Source: Bog-473 sp963791455 (GTDB lineage Bacteria; Actinomycetota; Acidimicrobiia; Acidimicrobiales; RAAP-2). From it: DNA of 64,000 nucleotides. The position numbers and the translations under genes are program-made. Shown piece by piece: positions 1 to 7,169 of the stretch; the stretch's first letter is position 1, and each line of letters starts with the position of its first letter. The stretch lies in the NCBI GenBank assembly GCA_963791455.1, contig CAWBSM010000004.1:248001-312000 (forward strand), given 5' to 3'. The notes under the pieces are model-generated. The model was not told where the DNA came from, made no database searches, and was given only the letters and a program-made list of their open reading frames with translations.

Positions 1-888
1 GCCGTGCTCGGTGCCGATGGCCACCGAGAGGCCGCGATCGAGGACGTTGCGCAGGAGTGTCACGACGACCAGCTGCTGTTCGAGGATGGCCAGGACCGAG
101 CGCACCGTCTCGACGGCGTCGAAGGACTCGGCGAGGCGAGCGGGACCCCCGACGAAGACCTGGTCCGTCTCCACGGCGCCGCCCATGGCGTCGAACGCGT
201 CGTGGGCGGCCGCGAGCAGGCGGTCGAGCTTCTTGGGCCCGCCCGCCGGCAGGGTCCACGGACCCGACAGCGTCTGCCCGACCAGGTGGGACGCAAGCAG
301 GGACCCGACGCGGTCCAGCATCTCGCCGGAGGCTTCGGCGTCGAGGTCGATGGTCCGCTTCTCCACGGCGCCGTCGGAGAGCACCACGACGAGCAGCGCA
401 TGCAGCGGCGTGAGGCCGACCAGCTGGACCGAGCGGATGGTGGCGGCGTCGTGGGAGGGACCGACGACGACGGCGGCGTAGGAAGTGAGCTCGGAGAGCA
501 GGCCCGAGGCGCGCTCGAGCACGGTCTCCATCTCGCCCTGCACCTGCTCGAAGAACTGCGTCACCTGGCGGCGCTGGACAGGACCCAGCACGCCGGGAGC
601 GGTGAGGTGGTCCACGAAGAAGCGGTAGCCCTTGTCGGTCGGGATGCGGCCGGCGCTCGTGTGGGGCTGCACGAGATAGCCCTCCCGCTCCAGGGCCACC
701 ATCTCCGAGCGCACGGTGGCAGAGGACACCTGCACCCCCGGTGCGCTGGCCACGTGGGCGGACCCGACCGGCTCGGCCGTCCCGATGTACTCGTTGACGA
801 CCGCTTCGAGAATGGCGGCGCGGCGCTCGTTCAGGGCGCACTCCGCCGCGTCCTCGGCACTCGGTATCTGATCAGCGTTGGTCGTCAT
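1..888 (-). CDS. hrcA: Heat-inducible transcription repressor HrcA (3' end outside window)
   Basis: Repressor of class I heat-shock genes (groE/dnaK type) that binds CIRCE operators. From the ATG the product reads MTTNADQIPSAEDAAE, then a winged-helix region (residues ~20-90) with the HrcA-typical stretches EPVGSAHVA, SSATVRSEM and HTSAGRIPTDKGYRFFVD. The central GAF-like domain follows and the frame is still open at the window edge after 296 codons; HrcA proteins are usually about 340 residues, so the C-terminus is cut by the window. In actinobacteria hrcA normally lies near lepA and dnaJ. Here lepA is on the same strand about 6.3 kb away, separated by the oppositely oriented modification operon. 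A CIRCE-like repeat lies directly upstream, which suggests autoregulation. Confidence 0.95.
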   Translation of the reverse strand, partial: MTTNADQIPSAEDAAECALNERRAAILEAVVNEYIGTAEPVGSAHVASAPGVQVSSATVRSEMVALEREGYLVQPHTSAGRIPTDKGYRFFVDHLTAPGVLGPVQRRQVTQFFEQVQGEMETVLERASGLLSELTSYAAVVVGPSHDAATIRSVQLVGLTPLHALLVVVLSDGAVEKRTIDLDAEASGEMLDRVGSLLASHLVGQTLSGPWTLPAGGPKKLDRLLAAAHDAFDAMGGAVETDQVFVGGPARLAESFDAVETVRSVLAILEQQLVVVTLLRNVLDRGLSVAIGTEHG

Positions 889-895
889 GACGCAC

Positions 896-922
896 CTAGC
901 AGTCAAGTCTACCGAGTGCCAG
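896..922. promoter_or_regulatory. CIRCE-like HrcA operator upstream of hrcA
   Basis: Two 9-bp arms, ctagcagtc and gagtgccag, are separated by exactly 9 bp. Each arm matches the CIRCE half-sites TTAGCACTC and GAGTGCTAA at 7 of 9 positions. The element ends 8 bp before the hrcA start codon, a position consistent with autoregulation. The spacing and location argue against chance, but the match is imperfect. Confidence 0.65.
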
Positions 923-1026
923 GGGCCCGCTCCCGAGCACCGAGGTGCGCCCGCGGTCCCGGGCTGCCGCGCCCGTCTCCTGCCGGCCAGCCGGCCTCGG
1001 CCGCAGGCCCCGGGGTGACACGGCCA

Positions 1027-1055
1027 TTGACGTGGGACAAGCGCCGTCTTACAGT
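1027..1055 (+). promoter_or_regulatory. Sigma70-type promoter of the repeat-peptide operon
   Basis: TTGACG, a 17-bp spacer and TACAGT form a near-consensus housekeeping promoter. It points toward the repeat-protein gene, which starts about 170 bp downstream, leaving a long 5' leader. No other comparably good promoter is apparent in the hrcA-operon intergenic region. Confidence 0.6.
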
Positions 1056-1226
1056 GCATTGGAGAGGGGTTCTCGTCGCTTTGCACGGGCCTGGTTGCAC
1101 CGACTGGGTCTTTGTTACACGGTCGCCACACGGATCGACGAGACGGTGGCAACCGCGCATCGTCGGAGGCGTGCGCATCGAGGGGATCCCACAGCGACAC
1201 CAGCAGCACGTGGGAAGGAGGGGGCC

Positions 1227-1895
1227 ATGGCAGACCAACCCGCACCGCGGAATGCCACGGTATCGGACCTCGAAGACGAGGTCGCAGCGGCCAGGGCGTC
1301 ACTCACCGAGAACGGCTTCGTCGGCCGGGCTGGTCCGGACACCCGCGCCGAGGAGGAACGACCACCCGAGCCGATCGATCCGGGCGTCTACCCGCCGAAC
1401 ATTTCGCCCATCGAGCCGGGGGTCTACCCGCCGTCGATCACGCCGATCGAGCCGGGGGTCTACCCGCCGACAGGGCCGCAGCCGATCGCGCCCGAGATCG
1501 AGCTGGAGATCGAGCTGGAGACCGAGCTGGACATCGAGTTGGACATCGGCGACACCGACATCGGTGATTCCGACATCGGTGATTCCGACATCGGTGATTC
1601 GGACATCGGCGATTCGGACATCGGTGATTCGGACATCGGTGACAGCGACGTCGGCGACTCTGACGTGGTCGGTGACTCTGATGTGGTCGGTGACTCTGAT
1701 GTGGTCGGTGACTCTGATGTGGTCGGCGACTCTGACGTCGTCGGCGACTCTGACGTCGTCGGTGACTCGGACGTCGTCGGCGAGACCGGGCCGCCGCCGA
1801 ACGAATCCGGCGGCCGGGAGCAGATCATCGACGACGTCGTCATCGTCGCGGAGCCCATCAGCGACCGGACCGAAGAGATCACCGGTGACGAATGA
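1227..1895 (+). CDS. Asp/Pro-rich tandem-repeat protein, candidate substrate of the downstream modifying enzymes
   Basis: The product has 222 residues and no enzyme domain. The ATG is preceded by a strong GGAAGGAGG. Residues 1-47 form a charged leader-like segment (SDLEDEVAAARASLTENG). Residues 49-82 carry three copies of a P-I-D/E-P-G-V-Y-P-P unit. Residues 89-107 are an E/L/I/D zipper-like stretch (EIELEIELETELDIELDI). Residues 108-184 are about 13 tandem units of IGDSD and then VGDSDV. The tail (185-222) is acidic. It has no Cys, signal peptide or membrane segment. It is the first gene of an operon whose next gene overlaps it by 11 nt and which encodes two oxygenase-like proteins and a glycosyltransferase. 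I infer that it is the modified substrate, with Pro or Asp hydroxylation and sugar on Ser, Thr or hydroxylated residues. It could instead be a structural or Ca-binding protein. I recognise no described family. Confidence 0.8.
   Translation: MADQPAPRNATVSDLEDEVAAARASLTENGFVGRAGPDTRAEEERPPEPIDPGVYPPNISPIEPGVYPPSITPIEPGVYPPTGPQPIAPEIELEIELETELDIELDIGDTDIGDSDIGDSDIGDSDIGDSDIGDSDIGDSDVGDSDVVGDSDVVGDSDVVGDSDVVGDSDVVGDSDVVGDSDVVGETGPPPNESGGREQIIDDVVIVAEPISDRTEEITGDE
1371..1472 (+). repeat. Three in-frame PGVYPP repeats
   Basis: Three consecutive 36-nt units encode PGVYPP at residues 52-57, 64-69 and 76-81, linked by N/S-I-S/T-PIEP. The periodicity is exact. Pro-Tyr-Pro motifs of this kind recall hydroxyproline-rich extensin-like sequences. 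Confidence 0.85.
1542..1778 (+). repeat. Tandem 15/18-nt repeats encoding (I/V)GDSD units
   Basis: Seven 15-nt units (ggtgattcggacatc type) pass into seven 18-nt units (gtcggtgactctgatgtg type). Together they encode D-I-G-D-S-D and D-V-V-G-D-S-D arrays. Synonymous variation between units shows selection on protein sequence rather than recent slippage alone. Confidence 0.85.
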
Positions 1896-4689
1896 CGGTC
1901 GGGCCGCCCTCCTGTCCCTAATCAAGAGCCAGGGCATCCTCCGGGCCAGCGACTCCCAGGTGATCCTCGGTCGCGGTGGCCAGCGTGGCCGCTGGATGCT
2001 CTATTTGTGGCCCATCTCGATGACAAGGTCGGGACTGGACATGCTCGTCGAGCAGATGCTCCGACTCGTCGAGCCTTTCGAGGCCACGCAGCTCGCCGCC
2101 AACGGGTTCGGCGCGGTCCCCCTCGTTACGGGCATGGTGAAAGCCGGCGGCGGCCGGTACTCGGGCCTGATCGTTCGCCCCGAGAGCAAGAAGTATGGCG
2201 CCATGCGCCGAATCGACGGCGCCGGCGACCGGACGCGCAAGGTGGTGGTCGTCGACGACTCCATCAGCTCGGGCACGTCGTTCCACCAAGCATGCCTTGC
2301 TCTCGAGGACGAGGGCTACGAGGTGGAGGGCACGGCATGCCTCGTCGACTTTCCCGGCCGCGGCGGCCGACAGCACGCCGAGGGCCGGGGATACCGCGTC
2401 GAGACGACGTTCGACATCTGGGACGACATCGGCATGCGCGAACGGCCGCTCCCGGGATTCGTGATGGCGATGCCGCGGGTCTGGTCGCGTTCGCAGCTCG
2501 AGAACGGGCTACCCCCGGCGGTCGCCGCCCGCCGGATTGCCGAGCACTACCTCGATACTCGTGAGGCCTTGCGGCCTCCCACCGGGTTCGATGTCCCCGA
2601 GAGCGACCCCGGCGGGGCCTTCGTCAGCCTGCGCCGGCGCTCCGACGACTATCGACTGGGGCGCAGGGGCTTCTGGCACTTCGACCCTCGCGACGCGGAC
2701 CCCTGTCGTGACGTCGTGAACGCCACGGTACAGACCCTCCAGTCCCTCTCGCGTCTGCCGACGAGGTCGGAGCTGGAGGACCTGAAGTTCTGCGTCACCT
2801 TCTTCGGGCCGCTCGAGCGGATCACGCGCAGCGAGTTGGACTTCTCCCGCTACGGAATCGTGGTCCGCAGCCGGGTAACCCCCCACAAGATGGGTGGGGC
2901 GCTCCCCAACACGCAGTTCTTCACGAGCACGTACGAGCAATACCGACACGCGCGGTCGACCAACGCAAAGATCATGGACCTCGAGGACCACGAGATCTTC
3001 CGCCACGAGCTGGTCAAGCACGTCGAGCCGAATGAAACCTGGCTGCCTTACGGCGAGGACGCTCACATCACCGACGCGTGGCTCGACGTGCCCGGCGCGG
3101 GCGAGACGATCCTCGACCGCGTCCAGGAGGTGGTCGAGTGCCTAGAGCGCGGCGAACCGGCGCGCCCGAAGTCAGCCCTCCAACAGGACCTCTTCTCGCA
3201 GCCGATCCACGCCGTGGTCGTAACGCTGTACGGCCGGGGCGTCAAAGGCTGCGGCGTGGGGCGCGCCGACGCGTTGGACGAGGCGCTCGTGCGTGCCGCC
3301 CACGGCGCGCTGCGAGACACCCGCTTCGGTTCCAGCGCCGCCCGAGGCGAGACCACGGCGTGGAGCGTCAGCCTCCTCCACAGCCCCGAACGCGTGGGTG
3401 TGGCAAACGTGGAGTCGATCGCCAAGCGATTCCGCCGCGGTCACGACTCGCTCATGGTCGAGCAGCAGGAGAGGTCGGCCCTCTACCTCGACTCAGTCGT
3501 GGTGCACCACGACTGGACGAAGGAGGCGACGGCGAAGGCCCTTCTCAAGAAGGCAGAGCTGACGGAGCCTCCGTTCACCTGGACGACCTACAAGACCGCG
3601 GCCTGGGTCCGGACGCCGCAAGGCACGTTCGAACAGGCCGGCGGAAACTGTCGCCATGCACCCGGGCAGGCGCTGGGTCCGGCCGACGTCGCACTGATGG
3701 CAGAGCACGTGGTGCGACGCCAGGACCTCGACGGTTGGCCGGCCTACGGGGTGCGGGCGCACGAGGGGAGGTACGTGCGAACGGGCACGGCCGCCCGCTG
3801 TCTGCACGCGCTGCGTGTCCTGGACCTGGCCGGTCGCAGGGCGGGCCGTGAGGAATGGTGTGCTGCGGCGCGCCGTGGCATCGACCATGCCCTGCGTGGG
3901 CTGGCCACCGACCCGGCGGCGCTACTCGTCCTGCGCGACCACGGGTGCGGGGCGGCCGCGGAGGCGTGCCTCGTCACTGCGGTGGCTAGTTCGGGGCACC
4001 CCGCCCTGGACACGTCCGCGGTTCGGGCATTGGTCGACCGATTGCGGTTCATGGTCCAGCCCGACGGCAGCGTGCGGCCTCCAGACGTCACCCGCTCGCG
4101 CGCCGACGCCGACCTCTTCCCGGGCCTGGCTCTCTTCAGCTTGGCCACCTATTGGCGAGCCGTGGGCGACGACCTCGACCTGGACTGGCCCGGCATCCGG
4201 GCCTGGTACATGCGCCGGGCTCGACTGGTGCGCCCGTGGGGCCTCCTGTCGTGGCAGGCGCAGGTCTGGAACCTGGTCGGCCAGATCACCGGCGACGAGG
4301 CAGACCACGCCACCGCCATGGAGTTGAGCGACCTCATGACGGAGGGACAGCTGAGCGTCGACGGGAGTTTCCTCACCGACATGGGCACCTCCGGTCCGAG
4401 CTTTCACACCGCATTCGCCGCGGAGGGCGTCGCGAGCGGATGGCTGTCGGCCCTGGCCGTGGGCGACGAGAAGAGGGCGAAGCGCTTCGGGGACTCGTGG
4501 GATGCGGCGATGGCGTTTTGCGACCAGCTGATCTTCCGTCGCATGGACACCTTCTGGACACCCGAGCCGACCATCGTCCTGGGCGGGATCCGGTCGACGC
4601 CGCTCAGTTCGGCCCTCAGGGTCGACTACACCAGCCACACCCTGCTGGCCCTCCTCACGGGACTGCAGGCCGCCGAGTGGTCGCGTTGA
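1885..4689 (+). CDS. Phosphoribosyltransferase-like / tandem AMMECR1-like / alpha-alpha toroid fusion protein
   Basis: The product has 934 residues and starts at a GTG that overlaps the end of the repeat-protein gene; the open frame continues upstream but lacks coding character there. Residues ~1-200 are a type I phosphoribosyltransferase fold with the PRPP loop VVVVDDSISSGTS (~120-132). Residues ~245-425 (GAFVSLRRR, ELEDLKFCVTFFGPLERI, YGIVVRSR, GGALPNTQFFTS) and ~443-580 (VVVTLYGRGVKGCGVG, LVRAAHGALRDTRF, WSVSLLHSPERV) each resemble an AMMECR1 domain. Residues ~600-934 are helical with repeated inner and outer helices (DLDGWPAYGVRAHEG, RCLHALRVLDLAG), like a six-hairpin or terpenoid-cyclase toroid. 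It has no signal peptide. I know of no described protein with this order. By context it is the central modifying enzyme of the operon; the reaction is unknown. Confidence 0.8.
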   Translation: MTNDGRAALLSLIKSQGILRASDSQVILGRGGQRGRWMLYLWPISMTRSGLDMLVEQMLRLVEPFEATQLAANGFGAVPLVTGMVKAGGGRYSGLIVRPESKKYGAMRRIDGAGDRTRKVVVVDDSISSGTSFHQACLALEDEGYEVEGTACLVDFPGRGGRQHAEGRGYRVETTFDIWDDIGMRERPLPGFVMAMPRVWSRSQLENGLPPAVAARRIAEHYLDTREALRPPTGFDVPESDPGGAFVSLRRRSDDYRLGRRGFWHFDPRDADPCRDVVNATVQTLQSLSRLPTRSELEDLKFCVTFFGPLERITRSELDFSRYGIVVRSRVTPHKMGGALPNTQFFTSTYEQYRHARSTNAKIMDLEDHEIFRHELVKHVEPNETWLPYGEDAHITDAWLDVPGAGETILDRVQEVVECLERGEPARPKSALQQDLFSQPIHAVVVTLYGRGVKGCGVGRADALDEALVRAAHGALRDTRFGSSAARGETTAWSVSLLHSPERVGVANVESIAKRFRRGHDSLMVEQQERSALYLDSVVVHHDWTKEATAKALLKKAELTEPPFTWTTYKTAAWVRTPQGTFEQAGGNCRHAPGQALGPADVALMAEHVVRRQDLDGWPAYGVRAHEGRYVRTGTAARCLHALRVLDLAGRRAGREEWCAAARRGIDHALRGLATDPAALLVLRDHGCGAAAEACLVTAVASSGHPALDTSAVRALVDRLRFMVQPDGSVRPPDVTRSRADADLFPGLALFSLATYWRAVGDDLDLDWPGIRAWYMRRARLVRPWGLLSWQAQVWNLVGQITGDEADHATAMELSDLMTEGQLSVDGSFLTDMGTSGPSFHTAFAAEGVASGWLSALAVGDEKRAKRFGDSWDAAMAFCDQLIFRRMDTFWTPEPTIVLGGIRSTPLSSALRVDYTSHTLLALLTGLQAAEWSR

Positions 4690-5468
4690 TGGGCGCTGCC
4701 GGGACCGAGGGCCTCACCTGTGTCTACATGGTCGACCTGTCGCGCCGGTATGTGCGCATGGCGGTGTGGAGCATCCGCTCATTGCGCCACCGGAACCCAG
4801 GCGTCCCCGTCGTCGTGCTCGTGGCGGATGACGACCACGAGCTCGATCACGACGCCGCCGAACTGCTCGACCACCTGCAGGTCGTCGCGGACGAGGTGCG
4901 GTTCGTGGAGCCGTTGCACCGCACGTCGGGCTATTTCCTCGACAACCGGGCCCACGTCGGCTCAGTCCGCGACGAAAGGCTGCTCTACCTCGACGCGGAC
5001 ACGCTCGTCTTCGGGGACCTGCGCGCGCTGGTGGACCGGTTCGAGCGGTGTGACGTCGCGGCGCGGCCGAGCGAATGGGCCTGGCGCGGCGGGTACAGCA
5101 CCAGCATGGCCCCCGACATCATCTGCCCGATGAACAGCGGGGCCGTCCTGATGAGCGCCGAGTTTGCCGCCACCTGGTCAGGCGAATCGGCGTCTCGGAT
5201 GTCCTCTCTGATGGAGCGACCCGACCGCGACAACCTGGCAGCTTGGTTGCGCAGCGTGTCGCCGACGGCCTGGAGCCGGGAAGAGTGGGCATTCTCCGAA
5301 CTGGCCTGGGAGGGGCCCTGGTCCGTCGGCCTGTTCACGGACTCCGATTGCCACCTTCTCACCAGGGAGCCCGGCGAGGAGGATCCGCTGCGGTGGCGCC
5401 AGTCGACCATCTTCCACACCTATAACCCGTACTGGACGCTTTGTGTGAAACGGCTCCTCGCACGATGA
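4689..5468 (+). CDS. GT8-like nucleotide-sugar glycosyltransferase
   Basis: The 259-residue product starts in a TGATG overlap with the preceding gene. It has an N-terminal beta strand and helix (TCVYMVDLSRRYVRMAVWSI), a strand ending in VVVLVADDD, and the metal-binding DxD in LLYLDADTLVFGDL (DAD at residues 102-104). It then has the acceptor-side motif PMNSGAVLMS and a late His (IFHTY, ~245), as in GT-A fold GT8 enzymes such as glycogenin and galactinol synthase. It has no membrane anchor and is probably cytosolic. In this operon the likely acceptor is the repeat protein or a hydroxylated residue made by the oxygenases. Donor sugar and acceptor cannot be read from sequence. Confidence 0.8.
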   Translation: MGAAGTEGLTCVYMVDLSRRYVRMAVWSIRSLRHRNPGVPVVVLVADDDHELDHDAAELLDHLQVVADEVRFVEPLHRTSGYFLDNRAHVGSVRDERLLYLDADTLVFGDLRALVDRFERCDVAARPSEWAWRGGYSTSMAPDIICPMNSGAVLMSAEFAATWSGESASRMSSLMERPDRDNLAAWLRSVSPTAWSREEWAFSELAWEGPWSVGLFTDSDCHLLTREPGEEDPLRWRQSTIFHTYNPYWTLCVKRLLAR

Positions 5469-6127
5469 CGGGCGGCGGCGCCGCGTCGGCCGGGATCCTC
5501 GAGCTGTCCGGTGCGCCTTCGCCGGACGCCGGTGCGCTCTCGGTGCTCATCCTCGAGGAGCTGCTGGCACCGCCGGTCTTGGACTGGGTGCGCACCTGTG
5601 CGCTCGGGACAGAAGAGCGGATGCATGAGAGTCCGGTGGTGACCGGTGGGGAATCCACCCCACGTGTCGACGTGACGGCGCGCCGGTCGCGAGTGCTGTG
5701 GGATCCTCCTCGCCAGCTGGTTGCCCTCTTCCGCTCGCAGATCCACCGCGTCCTGCCCGACGTGCTGCTCCGAATGGACCACGATGTCGTCGTTCCCACG
5801 GCGATCGACGTCCAACTCACCGTGCACGAGGACGGCGGACACTTCAGCGCTCACGCCGACGCGTCGGACGGGGTCCATCCTGACCGGCAGCTCTCCTACG
5901 TGTACTTCTGCCATGGCGAGCCGGCCGCCTTCGTGGGCGGGCTCCTGCGCATCCGCGAGGGGCTAGGTGAGCGGGTGGGAGAGGACCGGTGGGTCGAGGT
6001 CGGGCCGGAGGCGAACCGCCTCGTGGTGTTCGCCTCCCGTTTCAGACACGAGGTGACCGAGGTGCGGGTCCCGTCGGGACGCTTCGCGGACGGCCGGTTC
6101 ACCGTCAACGGCTGGGTGTGCTGGTGA
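5465..6127 (+). CDS. 2OG-Fe(II) oxygenase, prolyl-hydroxylase type
   Basis: The 220-residue product starts in an ATGA overlap. The double-stranded beta-helix core carries the facial triad H130-x-D132 (HFSAHADAS) and the distal H195 (SRFRHEV), plus R211 as the probable 2-oxoglutarate ligand (RFTVNGW). The flanking strands LSYVYFCHGEPAAFVGG and RLVVFASRF are typical of prolyl-4-hydroxylase/PiuC-like enzymes. The expected reaction is hydroxylation of a peptide side chain with decarboxylation of 2-oxoglutarate. Proline (PGVYPP) or aspartate (GDSD) in the repeat protein are the obvious candidate sites by context. The family assignment is firm; the substrate is inference. Confidence 0.85.
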   Translation: MTGGGAASAGILELSGAPSPDAGALSVLILEELLAPPVLDWVRTCALGTEERMHESPVVTGGESTPRVDVTARRSRVLWDPPRQLVALFRSQIHRVLPDVLLRMDHDVVVPTAIDVQLTVHEDGGHFSAHADASDGVHPDRQLSYVYFCHGEPAAFVGGLLRIREGLGERVGEDRWVEVGPEANRLVVFASRFRHEVTEVRVPSGRFADGRFTVNGWVCW

Positions 6128-7140
6128 GCGCGGCGACCGTGACCGAGTCGGTATGTGCCCCCGGCCCGTGGCCATCCGATTACTGGCGGGTCGACGGACC
6201 GACCTACGCGCTCCCCCTCTACGAGGCGCCGGACCATCTCGTTCCCGTCTCTGCACGTGACCGGATGCGCGGGGCACTGCACGGGGAACCGAATGCGTCT
6301 GACTCCTGCACCCTGGAGGGAGCGCACGGGCTGCCCCCGGGTGTCTCCCCGACGGCTCCCGTCTATCACGACGCGTGGACGGCTTGGGTGCGGCACCCCG
6401 GACACGGAGCCTGCCTGCCGTACCTGCTCGACCGGGAGGGTGTGCTCGCGGTCGAGCAGGCGGCGGCGGGACAGCCCCCACCTCACCCCCTGAGCCAGCT
6501 GCGCCGCTGGCAACTGGTGACTCCGGGCGTGCTCACCTTGCCCGGCCGGGACGACGAGGAGCGAGGCTGCTGGGAGCGGGCGGCGGAACGAGCCCGTGAG
6601 GAGTTCGAGCAGCGCGGCATCGCACCGATCCCCTCGGTGATCGAGCCGTTCCACCTGGGACGAATTCGCCGCTACTACCGGACCCTCGTCCGCTGCTCCG
6701 GCCGCAACGGCGTGCACCTCGGGGACAAACAAACTGACGGCCGCTACGTCGCCTACAACGAGCCGGTCGCCCGTTTCTTCCAGCACCAGCTGGTCGAGGC
6801 CGTGTCCCAGGTCGTAGGCCATCCGGTCAAACCCTCGTTCTGCTTCTCGGCCTGCTACGTCCAGGGGCCGGGACTCCCACTGCACGTCGACCGGCTCCAG
6901 TGCCAGTTCACGCTCTCGGTGCTCGTCGACATGTGGCCGGAGCCGTTGACGACGTCCAAATGGCCCCTCGTCCTCGTCCCGCCCTCGGGCCGCTTGGCGG
7001 TGTACCAGGCCCTCGGTGACGGCGTGTTGTTCACCGGGCGCGAGATCCCACACGGCCGGCCCGCCATGCGGAGGAAGTGGTTCAGCACCTCGCTGCTGTT
7101 CCACTACGTCGATCTCGACTTCGACGGGCCGCTCGGCTGA
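6124..7140 (+). CDS. Second 2OG-Fe(II) oxygenase-like protein
   Basis: The 338-residue product begins at a GTG that overlaps the previous stop (GTGA). The C-terminal half carries an H-x-D in PGLPLHVDRLQCQF (H254, D256), a distal His in REIPHGRP (H310) and strands LSVLVDMW and STSLLFHYVDLDF, so a cupin-type 2OG oxygenase core is likely. The N-terminal ~170 residues (PSDYWRVDGPTYALPLYEAPD and onward) match nothing I know. The next gene, lepA, is convergent 29 bp away, so the operon ends here. Two different oxygenase-like genes beside one substrate candidate suggest successive or different hydroxylations. Confidence 0.7.
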   Translation: MSAATVTESVCAPGPWPSDYWRVDGPTYALPLYEAPDHLVPVSARDRMRGALHGEPNASDSCTLEGAHGLPPGVSPTAPVYHDAWTAWVRHPGHGACLPYLLDREGVLAVEQAAAGQPPPHPLSQLRRWQLVTPGVLTLPGRDDEERGCWERAAERAREEFEQRGIAPIPSVIEPFHLGRIRRYYRTLVRCSGRNGVHLGDKQTDGRYVAYNEPVARFFQHQLVEAVSQVVGHPVKPSFCFSACYVQGPGLPLHVDRLQCQFTLSVLVDMWPEPLTTSKWPLVLVPPSGRLAVYQALGDGVLFTGREIPHGRPAMRRKWFSTSLLFHYVDLDFDGPLG

Positions 7141-7169
7141 GGACCGCCAAGCCCCCGGGAGCCGAGGGC

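Noticed and set aside
4..1884. The first ~627 codons of a long plus-strand open frame running into the PRTase/AMMECR1 gene
   Set aside because: They are antisense to hrcA and then overlap the repeat protein out of frame. The translation is low-complexity Arg/Ser/Thr-rich; homology begins only after the GTG at 1885.
7141..7169. Bidirectional terminator between the operon and lepA (AGCCC...GGGCT)
   Set aside because: The possible stem is 5-6 bp with a large GC loop and no T-tract; not strong enough to report as a feature.
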